The notes below the pieces were generated by a model, which was not told the origin of the DNA, did no database searches, and saw only the letters and a list, made by a program, of their open reading frames with translations. A stretch of 64,000 bases of DNA from Purpureocillium takamizusanense (taxonomy: Eukaryota; Ascomycota; Sordariomycetes; Hypocreales; Ophiocordycipitaceae), in NCBI RefSeq assembly GCF_022605165.1, contig NC_063072.1, positions 2,542,001 to 2,606,000 of the forward strand. The letters run 5' to 3'. How positions within the stretch are numbered: position 1 is the first letter of the stretch; every line of letters begins with the position of its first letter. Shown here in pieces: positions 33,064-44,614 of the stretch. The position numbers were made by a program, and so were the translations under genes.

Positions 33064-34565
33064 GTTCTTTTATTGTTTCTTTGGTCGTTTGATGAACATG
33101 ATCCGTGTTGTTGGATTTTTGTGTTTTCCCTTGCGTGATTCTTTCGGGGATGCTCTTTTTTACGAGGTTAGAGTTGTTTTTTTCGCTCGCCATGTTGGTG
33201 TTGTGATTTCCGGACTTGTGCATCTCGCTTGAGGGTCTCGCCAGCCGCCTCGTCACCCACCACCACACACACACATATGTGCAACACCGAAAACTACGAC
33301 TTTGCACCTAGTATTGTCGGGTACGAGTACTAACCGCGATGCTGGCTGCCCGCTGGCCGAACCTCTTCAACCTCACCTTCGGGCCAGCGCACACGCGTCA
33401 AATGCAGGCCTATCTATCCGCAACCACCTGAGCAGTCGGACGACGACATGCAGCGTCTTGTCGTGATGATCGCTCGGGTTGTAGGGTAGGGAGGGAGGGC
33501 CGCAGCTCGCCCAGCAAAACTCGGGGGTCCAACCGAATAGTGGAACAAGACGTAAAGCAAGCACCTGCGGAGAAAAGGAATGAATCCGGAGAGTGTAGTA
33601 AAGATGGCAACGCCTTGGAGGCAGGCACGCTTCCCGGTAAAGGCGCAGCGTGTGAAGCACTTGGTGTTCGTATCGCCTCGCGTTTCGGCAAAGCGTGCCG
33701 GATGGCAGTGTGGCGCCGGCGCGACGCTCTGCCTCTCAGCGGCCACCCACCCTCGCCTCGTAGGGCTGGGACTCGAGCGGCTGGCAAGTCCCCCACCGCA
33801 TATCCGTCTGCTTCGACGTTTCCCGTGCGAGACTTACTCTTGCACGGGGTGTATCGACAAATGCCGACTTGTTGGTCATGACGGACGTGTGTAGTACTGC
33901 AACGTGCGGCGGCGGCGTCATCTCGTGGCATGGTCCCCAATCGGGTGATTCGAAGCCAGATCCTGCGAATGAGCGATCAGCCGCAGCTCCAAGCAGAGCG
34001 GAATGGCATGGAGATGACGGGCGCCAGCCACACGGCGCGCGCGTGGGAGCCACGGAGGCTCAGGTTTCTCGCAGCATCATGTCCAAAGCGGCTTAGCCCC
34101 GGCAGCGCCAGGGGACGATGCACATAGGGAGTGGAGTGGAAGGGCTCCATCCCGCTGGAAGGTGGCCGGAGCGGCAGCGGCAGCGGCGGCGGCGGCGGCG
34201 GCGGCGCTGGTCCCGTTTGGGCACGATGCTGCGAGAGTCGCGCGGGACGGCGTCACGGCAGCGCTCGCCCCAGGTCCGCACGGGGCAAATGGCGAGGAAC
34301 GACGAGAGTATATATATCTATCGATCGCGAGCCGGTCTGTCTGTTGCGTTATGCTAGAGGGGAGAGCCAAGGGCGAAAAGCAAGAATCAGAATCAAACAG
34401 TGGCAGTCCAAGATTGCTTGCTTGACACTTTGCGCCACGACAACCACTTACTATCTCTTACCTTATTTCCCTACTACGTTCGTACGTTGCGTGCACTTCG
34501 TGCGTGCGTTGCGGCGTCCATCTCAACACCACTGCCGAAAGACAGGCGCCCTCGACAAACACGTC
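33064..34565. other. Intergenic region with GCG repeats
   Basis: No supported gene lies between the tRNA and the DUF7702 gene. A (GCG/GCA)n stretch at about 34165-34208 makes long spurious frames on both strands. The final ~150 nt is probably the DUF7702 leader. Confidence 0.5.
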
Positions 34566-35592
34566 ATGCTCGACCCTCATACCAGCCTGGGCATTGCCCA
34601 GATCGTCTTCTACGCGCCGATGGTGCCGCTCGCCATCTACCTCATGAAGCGCAACGGCAGGATCCGCCCGCGCATGGCTTGGTGGCCACTGATACCCTTC
34701 TCTCTGAGTTGGTGTCCCCCCCTCCCCAAGAAGAGTCGGTGACAGAGAAACTTGACGACTAATAAAACGTCTGTGACAGTGAGACTTGCCGGCGGACCCG
34801 TCATTATTGCCCTGGAAAAGAACCCCGAGAGCCTCGGCCTCATCATTGCCGCAATCATCCTCCTCAACGTCGGCGTCATCCCGCTCATCGTCGCCGACCT
34901 GGGCCTCACACGCGTCATGTACGTGCCACGGCCCCTTTGTGGCCCCGACATCAGAATACATCCTATCCTGGGCACATGTAGACGATGCTAACTCCCGTCT
35001 GTTGCAGCCTCATGGACAACTACAGCCACAGCCCCCACTCGAACCGCATCGGCGGCCTGCTCCGCGCCACCTTTGTCATCGCCGCGGGCCTCCTCGGCGC
35101 CGGCGGCGGCCTCGGGTCGCAGACGTCGGCGGACCTGCGCGACGTCGGCCACGGCCTGACCCTCGCGGGGTACATTGTCTTTGCCGTCGAGCTGGTCGTG
35201 CTGACGGCTATGCAAGTCTACTTTTGGCGACGGCGCTCCGACTACCTCGAGAGTAGCCGGAAGGTGAGTGATGACGAGAGACCCGACAGGCCCGGCCTGG
35301 CAGGAGACCACGGAGTCGACGCACTGACATGCAGCCACAGGTCCTTTGCGGCGTGCTCCTAGCGAGTCCCTTCATCATGGTGCGCACCGTGTACGGCATC
35401 CTCGTGGTCGTGTACCAGAACAACGGCGCGACCAGGTGGAACCCCGTGTACGGCTCGGCCGTCGTGTTTGCCTTTATGGGCTTGCTGATGGAGTACATTG
35501 CCCTGTGCCTGTACTTATATACGGGCTACTCGATCCACCCGGGGCGGGGGCTGCCCGTTGAGCCGGTCACCGTGCCGGCGGGCAAGGTCTGA
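34566..35592 (+). CDS. DUF7702-type seven-helix integral membrane protein
   Basis: The four exons are 34566-34707, 34780-34918, 35008-35263 and 35341-35592 (introns 72, 89 and 77 nt), giving 262 aa. The last acceptor could instead be six bases earlier, adding Pro-Gln. The product has about seven hydrophobic segments in order: IAQIVFYAPMVPLAIYL, WWPLIPFSLS, LGLIIAAIILLNVGVIPLIVA, GLLRATFVIAAGLLGAGG, LAGYIVFAVELVVLTAMQ, VLCGVLLASPFIMVRTVYGIL and AFMGLLMEYIALCLYLYTG. This layout matches the fungal DUF7702 family of membrane proteins, whose function is unknown. The first two introns have CTAAT/CTAAC branch sites, and the fit of all exons to one topology supports the model. Confidence 0.85.
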
Positions 35593-37849
35593 TCTGATCT
35601 GAGGTCGGATGCGACCACGGCAAGGAGCAGGAGGAAAAGGAGGAGGAGGAGGCGCCCTGGAAAGGGCGAGGATCGACAGTGCTTGATGCAACTGGTGTTG
35701 GTGTATCGTGGTTGTTTGTGCTTTTTTGGGCAAAATGATTGTCTTTGATGTTTCATGATACCAAGAGGCTGTTCAAAGTAAAATATTGACAAAGAGACTG
35801 CTGCATGAGGCAGGTTATCGTCTTTGACCCCAGGTGCATGGCCAGCGGGACGGAGCCGACTTACAAAGAAAGGCTGGCCCTACGTTGTAAGCAGGCCAGC
35901 CTAGCCTAGCTTGACAGGCCTGCAACAAGCCCGTGCCAACCGAGCCCGCTCGCATCGAACAGGAACAGAAAAACAATCACTTGCAGCGAGCGTTGCATCT
36001 GTGGAGATCCGCCACGTTTCGCAAGACGGCGAGCATGAAAGCGGCCAGACGCCAGGTCACCGCAAGCCAACTTGGACTCCTCGTATGCAAGGCAGCCGGG
36101 GGCGTGGGGTTGTGGCGTCCAGGCAGCCCAGGCAACCCAGGCCACCAGTGCGACACCGAGGTGCGCGGCGTTGTTCGCACGGTCTGCGAGCAGCTCTGTG
36201 GCGGCCGCCCAAGGCATCCATCACCTGCGGTTTGATGGTTCGGTCAACCTCCAACACCGAACACGGCTGCCCTACTGACACAGTGCGGAGACGGAACCTC
36301 ACCCACCACCGACCGAGGAGCCGTCAACTGACCCTCCCAGCCGGAAAAGAGAGGGGACAGATGGGAGGGTCGCCTGGCCACACGGCGGACCAGCAGACGC
36401 GCATCACCTCCCCTCCCCATCCATCCCTTCGTGGCCACGCAGCCCACTCATCATCCGTCAACCGCGAACCGTCCTGCCTGGCCGCCCGCCTGGCCGCCCG
36501 CCGACCACTCGGAAATCTCTGGGACCTTGCCAACGCACCGCCCGTTCCCGTTCGTGCGCTGCCGAACGCGCCGCCGTCCCTGCGTCGCCCTTGCAGAGAG
36601 CTCCCAGTGGGAGAGCGAAGGTGTGCTGCCATGACCCCCTTCTTGGGCTGCGTCTGAAAGAGACGAGAGCGGCCGTTCCCCGGCTCTCCGTTCCCGACAT
36701 GTCGCGTCGGGGCAGAGGCAACGAGCGGGCAGGGCATCAACATGCCCAATACTGCACTCAAGTGCCCGAGGTGCCCCCTTGTTTGTCACCGACGGCTGCC
36801 TCTCAGACATAACCGGTAGGCTTATTCGTAGGTGCCTGCACAGTTAGCACCGACGGGTTACTGGCGTGTGACGCCGAGCCGTGTGTGGCAGCATGGCCCC
36901 CAAGTTCAGCCTCGTGCCACACTGCCACCGAGTCGGCTCCCTCGCCACAGAGCCTTGCGTGCCCAAGGAGTAATGAGCAGTCCGCTTCAACTTGGCTCCG
37001 CTGACTTGCAGCGACGAAGGGGCGGCGAAGCGTACCGAACACCGCGAACCGTTGTCTCTTTCTCTCGCCTGTGCGGGCAGCTCGTCCTCTACCAACTTAG
37101 AACGCCCGGTCGCCAACGCCGGCCCACGCCTGTACTGTACACCCCTGGTCGATGCCCGCCCGCGCTGGCCCCTCAGCCACGAACGGCGTCTTCTCTACAC
37201 CTTGACCCATTTCCGGCCATATGGCCAAACCGCGTGCCCCCGTCTTTATTCCCATTCTGCTGCTCCCTACCATGCAGCCGCGAGCAGGCCGGGCTCGCCC
37301 TCCACAGCCGTTCCTGGCAGCGGGTGGTTGCTGGGCGCGCCGAGTGGCTTGCTTCTCTTGTAACGAGGGGGGGTGGAGTGAGGCTTCTCACACTTGATGG
37401 CTCGACGTGACCTCGCTGCTCCATATACATGATCTCCCGTCACCGTCGCCTGCCCATCTTTGTTCGATCACCTGCGTTGCCCAAGTGCCAGCTCTGATTC
37501 ATATCTTCGGCTCGTCTTCAGCTCATCGTGAGACTTGCAGCCTGAGTCTGTCTCCCATGGCCTATACGCCGTGTTGAATCGTTCATTACTTTAACAAGCG
37601 CTCTCCTGCTTTGCTTTGCTTTCAGAGCCCTTCTTTGTCTCTGTTTCTCTTTGTAAACGCTCACTTGTCATATAATCGACCTACAAACCGCCTCTAGAAC
37701 CCGTCTCGGTTTCAAACAGACGGGTTCGCGCAACATCACACAAACGGCGTCCTCTCGCCGAACGAGATCAAACCGCCAACGTGGGTGCCCAGCAGAGCCA
37801 ACCCGGCCTCCCCAAGGTCGACATCCCCGACCTGCCCGACCTCCCGCGA
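35593..37849. other. GC-rich intergenic region
   Basis: These 2.2 kb contain no supported coding gene until the coiled-coil protein. Frames across 35911-37410 are low-complexity and present on both strands. The last 70 nt (37781-37849) probably code for the N-terminus of the next protein if the GTG start is used. Confidence 0.5.
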
Positions 37850-38524
37850 ATGTCGCGCCGCTGGTACTTCGAGACGACACCGGCCGGCAAAGAGCAGTTT
37901 GTCTCCATCAAGCGCTCCCGCTCCCATCACCACCGTCGCCACCACCACCACCACCTCGACCATGACACGGTTCGGGTCAGCCGTGACGAGTGGAACCGCC
38001 TCGTGGAGCGGGAGCGCTGCCTCGAAGAGGCCAACAAGAGCCTCGTCGCCGAGGTCAGCGCCCTAAAGGCCAGCCTCTCCGCCGCGCAGGCCGAGGCCCA
38101 CCACCTCTGCCACGTCGTCGTGCCCCAGCTGCAGGGCCAGATCAACGTGCTCCTCGCCGACAACGAGGCCCTCCGCCGCTCGCTCGACAACGCCGGCAAC
38201 AGCTCGTCCAAGCACTGCCACGAGCTCGACCGCCTCAAGGACATCATGGCCGCGCTCGAGAAGGAGAAGTGTGCCCTCGCTGCTGACAACGCGGGGCTCA
38301 AGGACAAGATCAAGGGCCTCGCCAAGCAGCTCGAGCAGGCGTGCGGCCGCCGCGTCTCGGACCTCCTGGCCGACATCGACTACTGGAAGGACCAGATGCG
38401 CTATTGGAAGTGCAAGTACGAGGACACGAGGCGCCGCCACGACGACACGTGCGGCATGCTCGAGATACGGACGGAGAAGATGAGGGCGTACGAGGAGATT
38501 CTACGGCGCCGCCGCATCATATAG
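37850..38524 (+). CDS. Small coiled-coil protein with His-rich segment
   Basis: I do not recognise a named family. From the first in-frame ATG (37850) the protein is 224 aa: MSRRWYFETTPAGKEQFVSIK, then a basic His-rich stretch (HHHRRHHHHH), then an almost continuous coiled coil from about residue 45 to the end (heptad Leu/Ala with Glu/Lys/Arg), finishing in RRRRII. The frame stays open upstream. A GTG at 37781, in an optimal context (A at -3, G at +4), would give 23 more residues beginning MGAQQSQ. These continue smoothly into VDIPDLPDLP, which looks like real protein. An upstream exon splicing at the CAAACAG near 37720 is another possibility. The sequence suggests a structural or scaffolding role, but this is inference. 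Confidence 0.75.
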   Translation: MSRRWYFETTPAGKEQFVSIKRSRSHHHRRHHHHHLDHDTVRVSRDEWNRLVERERCLEEANKSLVAEVSALKASLSAAQAEAHHLCHVVVPQLQGQINVLLADNEALRRSLDNAGNSSSKHCHELDRLKDIMAALEKEKCALAADNAGLKDKIKGLAKQLEQACGRRVSDLLADIDYWKDQMRYWKCKYEDTRRRHDDTCGMLEIRTEKMRAYEEILRRRRII

Positions 38525-41500
38525 TCGGGGCAGGACCAACCGCTGGAGGGACGAAGCGTGCCGCGACATGGGGTCATGCTCGGAGAACTGATGACGAACA
38601 CACCAGGCAGGATGGTAAGTGCCAAAAAACCCATTTAGTCGTTGCCTGGTTCCAACCACTAACGGCTTTGAAGACGCTGGTTGCGACATGAGGTGTCCTA
38701 ATGTACTTTTCGCTGCATTTTGCAAGCATTGAAGTCGAACGGTGGATGGCGGCGAATACCGCGCACTGCCTGTGCTCTCTGCTACTGCCAGAGCCTCTCA
38801 TAGATCTACTGCATAGTCATAGCCTATAGATGACGGTATAAATACATTTTTTTTTAACGAGCAAACGCTTGTTTTGGGGGCGCGTGTCGCTGCCTCGTGA
38901 TGGTGGCACGTTGGTTATAAAAGGTTCCCCGTGTAAGTGAGTGGAGAGGTCATGTGAGACGCGCCCCAAAACGGGCAACGCCAAACGCCAACCACCAGCA
39001 CAAGCGCGCGAACATACCTACACACTTATACGAAGTACGTACCTAGTAGTATGGGGACGGGTAGACAAGGTCAGGCTCGCTGCTAATAGGACAGGAGGCC
39101 TCGCAACCGGGCGGATGGGGATTTCTCCTTCCTTTTTCTTCGGGTTCGCGCGGGACGGGACGCTCGGAATGTGATGCATCACGTCGGAACCAATAAAGAT
39201 CGATAAGATGCCGCGCCGGCGCCGGCCTACGTATGTGAGCAGGCAAACGAGTACCTGTTCAAGGACATTTGACGACGTGCAGAACACGGTGGGCGGCGCG
39301 ATGCCATCGGTGGGGTGGGCTGGCGCGCAGGTGTGGGAGGGAACCAACCAGGCAGGGGGGGGGGGGCAGAGAGGCAAGCAAGAAGCAGCAGCAGTGCTGA
39401 CAGCGGCGGCGGCAGCGGCGGCAGCGGCGGCGGCGGCGATGATGGGATTGACCGGCTCGGCCGCGCGCTTGCCAGCCAAGCACTCCATCGCGCATATTAC
39501 TAGTTGCGTAGTCCTAGACGCCTGCGCCTAGGTTAGAACGATTAGTAGCCGCGTTGAGAAGGGGGGTGGAGGGGGATTGCGGTTCCTTGGCGCAAGGTTC
39601 CTTGTGAATCTTGATCTGCCCAGGTGACTAACCCGAGGACTAACGCTGTCTGCGTGATCTGATGAGCCTTTTGTCATCAGGCATCGCTGTCTGGTCGCCA
39701 TCAGCCTGATTACTTATTGAAGGTCCTTTGGTCAGCAAGCGCCGCGCGTTCCGCCCGCGCAGAATGAAGGGGGGGTGTCGTTCGGGCCGGGGCGGAAACG
39801 CGAAATAGGCGACGATGGATCGTAGCACTAACGTAGCAACTTAGTGTCTGCGGCTATGGCGTCTATCCTCCGCTACTGCACGCAGTGCCTGGTTGAATGT
39901 GCGAGGAGGAGGCAACCGGTCCCCGCGAGGGATTGACGCCGCGGCGGTGACGGCTCTCAACGAGTAGGTTCCTTTACTTGTGCTCCTGCTGGGGACTAAT
40001 GAGCGCGCATAATCTGCATGACGACTCTACAGCATCGCGCAGATGGAAGAAGATGCAGACATAGTACCTATGGTGAAAAAGTAACGAGGCTGTTGAGAGC
40101 TAGGTACCTATTCCAGGATGCAGAGCAAGTACCTGCGTTACACAATGACGCGCGTGGGGTACATGTCGCTTTGCTTTGCTCTTGGCTGCCCAGTCATGCC
40201 GCGAGCAGGTGACCGAAGAGGAAAGAGGTAAGCCGTGGCTCGCCGCTGGTTGGAGGCCGCCGGGAGAAGGCGGGTCCTACGGGGCCGGACGCGGGTGAAG
40301 CCGCCCGCCCGGGGACGGACGGACACAAACGTCAACTGTGTCACAGCGTGCAACACTTGCCGCAAGTTGGCGTGTGTCACCACCGGCATGCACGTTGTGC
40401 GGCATCGAAGCGGAAGCGCGGAGCAGCAATCGCGTGCGTGGCTTGGGCTCCCGAAGCGCGACACTGGGAGGGTCACATCTTCGGTCAGCCCTACGCCTCG
40501 CGCCCCAAGCAAGGGATCCCATCCCAATTGTGGCTGGGCCCGGAGACCTTCGGGGAGCACGAACAAGGAAGAAGGAGGGTGTTCCTGCTCCGACACCCTC
40601 GTCCCTCCTCCTCGCCGCTCATGGCCGTCGCCGGCTTCTCACCGAGCACAAGCAACCCCACCGTCTTGCGGCTTCGATGGCTTTCTGCGAACTGGCGCGC
40701 TGGCGCTGGCGCCTGCGCCTGCGGGCCGGAACGACACGAGTCTGACCTGGATGGGCCTGATTGTGTGCGCGTCCCTGGCAACGAGTGGCCGACGGTGCCC
40801 ACCGTGGTGCAATCGTGGCTGGCAGGAAGGCTAGTACGAAGTAGTAGTACGAAGCACTCCAGACTGCTTGGGCGTGGCCAGTGTCGGACCCCGGGGGGGA
40901 GGAACGTCGACGCCTCACCATGCCATGCAAACCGCTCGTGGCGGACGCGTCTGTGCAACGATGCACGTCAAGTTCTCGACGCTTCGCTTCGCCGGCAGGT
41001 CCCGTCCATGGCGACGACCATGATGAGTCACCACGTCACCGATGTCGCGGCAGGGCCGTCGTCATCGCGTCACCTGCCCTCCCTCCATTAGTGACCAGGC
41101 AGGCAGAGGGCTCGCCCTTTGCGTGGCGATCCGCCCAAAGAGGGCAGCGGTGCGGCTGCCAGGCGAGGCGGACTGCCTGGCGGACCACGTTGGGGGCCGA
41201 AAGGGACGAGGCAACCTGCGCACACGGAGCCTGCGGACCAATGGTGTGCCTCGATGGTGGGATTCGTGCTGCTGGCGCGCCGAAGCCTTTTTTCGACTTT
41301 GGCGGAGGAGGAGGAGGAGGATGGGACGATGCCTGCTGGGGAGGAAGGGGGGGGGGGGGAGGCAGGAGTAGGAAGAGGTATCGTGGACCGGGCAGAGGTC
41401 CCGACGGCACAGGGCCATTGCGTGGGCGCCGTTCACGGCGGACTGGACACTGGTACCTGCCGGTTCAAGATCGACAATCGCCTCGGCGCCTTGACCGGGG

Positions 41501-43004
41501 TGGTCTCCGGTGGGCTGGGCGCGTGAGATTGACGGTCTGGCTGATGATGTGCTGACGGGGAGCGGGCCGTGTGCAGCAGACATGACGATGGCGAGCATGG
41601 TGTTTTGCCCCGGGCTAGGCACCGGCGAGTCCGTACCTCAGGGAGGGGACTTCAGCCTCTAGCGACGAAGTACAGTGGTAGGACCGTCCACTAGGTAAGG
41701 TACGCTAGAGAAGTGGCAGGACGACACCCGGGGCAAGGGCGGCAGGCTGGCGTGGGGCATGTCATGGAAGGAAGGCAAGCTGGCGGCGCCGCTGATGACG
41801 CCTCGACCTTGCGCTGTAGGGGTACAAGCAGAGTCCTGGACAGGACGCCCCAGGGCCCCCAAATGCCCGGGGGGTTTCCGGAAGGGCGGGGGGGGGGCTC
41901 CTGGTCCCTCGCTCCCGGCCACTGGGCGCGGCGCAGCGCAGCGCAGCGCAACACAGCCTGGGTGGCCTGGCGAGGCTCCTGGCGCTGCCCCGTCCATGCT
42001 ATGATGGATGGACTGCTCCGAGTTTGGCACTTCCATTCTCAGCGGCCGTGGACGAGGCGCGCCACCTCTTTCCATCCACTTCCCTTCTCCAAATGGATCC
42101 CCTTCGTCCTCCCTTGTCCATCGCTCACGCACTCCAGCACACAAGTTACAACCCCCCCTGCCCACCCCCAGGCAGCAAAGGCCCACGGCTTGGCCTCTCA
42201 CTGCCGGCTCAGACCCATCCGCCCGCCAATCTGACCGAGGACCTGCCTGGCGACGGCGGTGGCTGCTCTTGCGCTGAAGAGAAAAAAAAAAAATCTATAC
42301 ATACCTATCTTGTCGACTCCAAACAGCCTCCGTCTTTTAAATACCTTTACTTGGCCTGCCTTATCGCGTGGCTCTTCTTGCCTGGTCGTTCCTTCGCCCA
42401 AGCCTCTCGTCGAACCCCGTCGTTCATTCTTGTTCGTCCTCGCCGTTGACACAGACCCCGTCCACCCTTTGGTAACTCTCTCTTGCTGGGGCCCCGCGAA
42501 CCGCAGTGCCACCACTGTTGCCCGCCAGCAGACAAAACTGCCGATACCCGAGCGAGATACGCCTACCACTAAGTTACTACCACCACTATTACCTACGACG
42601 AACGAAGCCAGTACCGACCGACCAGGGTCCTGTCCCACCAGCTTGCGCGCCTGGTTCTCCAACGTTCCTGATTTGCAAACCCATCTATCCTGGGCGTGCG
42701 CGGCCTCAGATCCCCATCGGCGCCGTTTTTGATTTGGACTGGACGTCTTGCGCGCGACACCCTTGCCCTTATTCTTTCGCAGTCTTATTGCCTGGCGCAC
42801 GCCAACCAGGCAGACGCTCTCGCTGCTTTCCACCCAGTTGGCTTGCCTACCTCCCTACCTACCTTACCTGGGCACCCGACGACCCCAACCCATTTACCTA
42901 CCTACCAACCCTCTGCGACCCGCCCTCGCGCCGCAGTTTTCATTTTCACCTGCTGCTGCTGCTTGACACGAGACTTGGCCGCGCACCAAGTCTACTTCGC
43001 CGCC
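38525..43004. other. Largest gene-poor stretch: low-complexity GC-rich DNA
   Basis: These 4.5 kb lack any gene I can support. They hold homopolymer G runs (39356-39367, 41349-41361, about 41889-41896), GCG/GCA microsatellites (about 39400-39440), GTACGAAGTA-type motifs (39029-39038, 40834-40857), GGTAC words (40083-40140, 41690-41703) and a GCAGC short repeat near 41930-41950. The last ~700 nt is a CT-rich leader for the next coiled-coil gene. Many overlapping frames come from the base composition. Confidence 0.55.
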
Positions 43005-44047
43005 ATGCCCTCTTCCTCGTCGCACCCGGCCTCAGGCCACCACACCTCGGCCAATTCCAGCAGACGCACTCACCATAGCTCGCGGCCCGGCCAGACAGCG
43101 TCAGGTTCGTTGACATCCCTGTTCATGTCCAGTCCCTCCCTCTAAAGACAGACCCTGGCCCTGCATCGCCGTGCCCGTACGTGCGCCGAACTGACCCGTC
43201 CCGCCCAACTGTAGAGTACGCCGAAGAAGTCATGGAGCAGCTCAAGAACGCAAACACGCAGCTCAACAAGGCCAACTCGGAGCGCGACCGCTACAAGCAC
43301 CTTTATGAACAAGTATTGGCCAAGGTGTCCCAATCCAACGCCGCCAAAGACGACTTCAAGGCCCAGGCCCAGTCGCTCAAGGAACACTCCGCCTTACTGC
43401 GCGCCCGCGTCCAACAGCTCGAGGATGAGAATGACCAGCTGCTGTGCGATAACGAGTTGTGGGACAAGGACTACACCATGCTTGAAAAGAGCTACAGTGA
43501 GCTCGCCTTGCAACACGACACCCTGCTGGCGTCGATGCCGGCGTCATCATCGTCGCACCGCATGGCCACCCACCTGCCTGAGAAGCCCAAGCGGACCTCT
43601 CACCACAAGAAGAAGTCGTCGTCTTCTTCGACGCGCAGAGAGCACAAAGAGTCGTCGCCCTCGTCGCGCAGGAGCAACAATAGCAATGGCGACAAGGACC
43701 AAAAGGACCGATTGTCGAAGCGCTTCGAAGAGAAGCGGTCGTCCGTGAGCGGGAGCCGGGGCTCGCGCCGGGAAAGCTTCATTGAGGGTTGGGGTCCCGC
43801 CTCCGGATCGTCAGCACCGGCTGCTCCACCCACGGCCGGGGTCACAGGCCGGTCGTTTGCTGGCTTCGCCACGTCGGGCCTTGGCCAACCTCCGGCCGTG
43901 TCGCCATCGTACAACAAGGTGTCCTTCTCCTCGGTGCCCCGGACCGCCGCAAACCCGCTCAGCCCTGGCCTGTACAGCACCACGGCGCCATACGACGGCG
44001 AGTACCACGACGATGGCAACTACCATGTGTACCCGGTGACGCGGTAG
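43005..44047 (+). CDS. Small coiled-coil Ser-rich protein
   Basis: Exon 1 (43005-43104) and exon 2 (43215-44047) are joined across a 110-nt intron, giving 310 aa. The N-terminal ~33 residues are Ser/His-rich. A coiled coil (YAEEVMEQLKNANTQLNKAN through LLCDNELWDKDYTMLEKSY) spans about residues 34-135. A Lys/Ser-rich, probably phosphorylated segment follows (HHKKKSSSSSTRREHKESS, then the acidic/basic KDQKDRLSKRFEEKR). The last ~100 residues are Gly/Pro/Ala-rich and end YHVYPVTR. There is no known domain. The organisation resembles the coiled-coil gene 5 kb upstream, but I cannot show homology. Confidence 0.8.
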
Positions 44048-44614
44048 GAACATTGCGATACAATGCATTGTCTCAAAACGCCAGGCCCGGCACACAGCGG
44101 CAAAAGGTACCCCGGCCGGGCTGCTTAGCGGACGAGGTCCACTGTTTCCGCCACGCCGGCGCCGCGACCCAAGAAGCTGTTGCTCGTACTTCGTACACGT
44201 CGGTGTTGTGTTTGGTGCGAAGTGGCTGGAAACTGGACCGGACCGGCCTTGCCTCAACTGGCTTGTCCGACACCGCCCTCTTGGATCGTCAAAGCACTAG
44301 CATCGGAGCGCCGAAGACGCCTCCTTAAAGGAAGCGCTATAAACCCGTCGGTGGACCGTCATCGCCCTCCAGTTGTCCTGATTTGCAACCCCCGCTGTCG
44401 AACAATCCCTGCCATCACATCCGGCTCCGACGCTGGAATGTGGCCCTGACCTGACTCACCTGCCGGAATTCCCTTTTGAGCTGTTATTACCACGATCCCC
44501 GCTCCATTGACTTTCGCCGACGACACTCCCCGCGTCAACGAAAGCAAAAACCTTCAACTGCCTTTACCTTTGCAATCACTGCGGCCTTGGACCTTTACCG
44601 ACATCGCCCCGGCC
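44048..44614. other. Intergenic region
   Basis: Spacer between the coiled-coil and PNPOx-like genes. It contains an exact GTACTTCGTAC motif at 44186-44196. The frame of the next gene is open back to 44507, but without an ATG before 44615. Confidence 0.5.
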
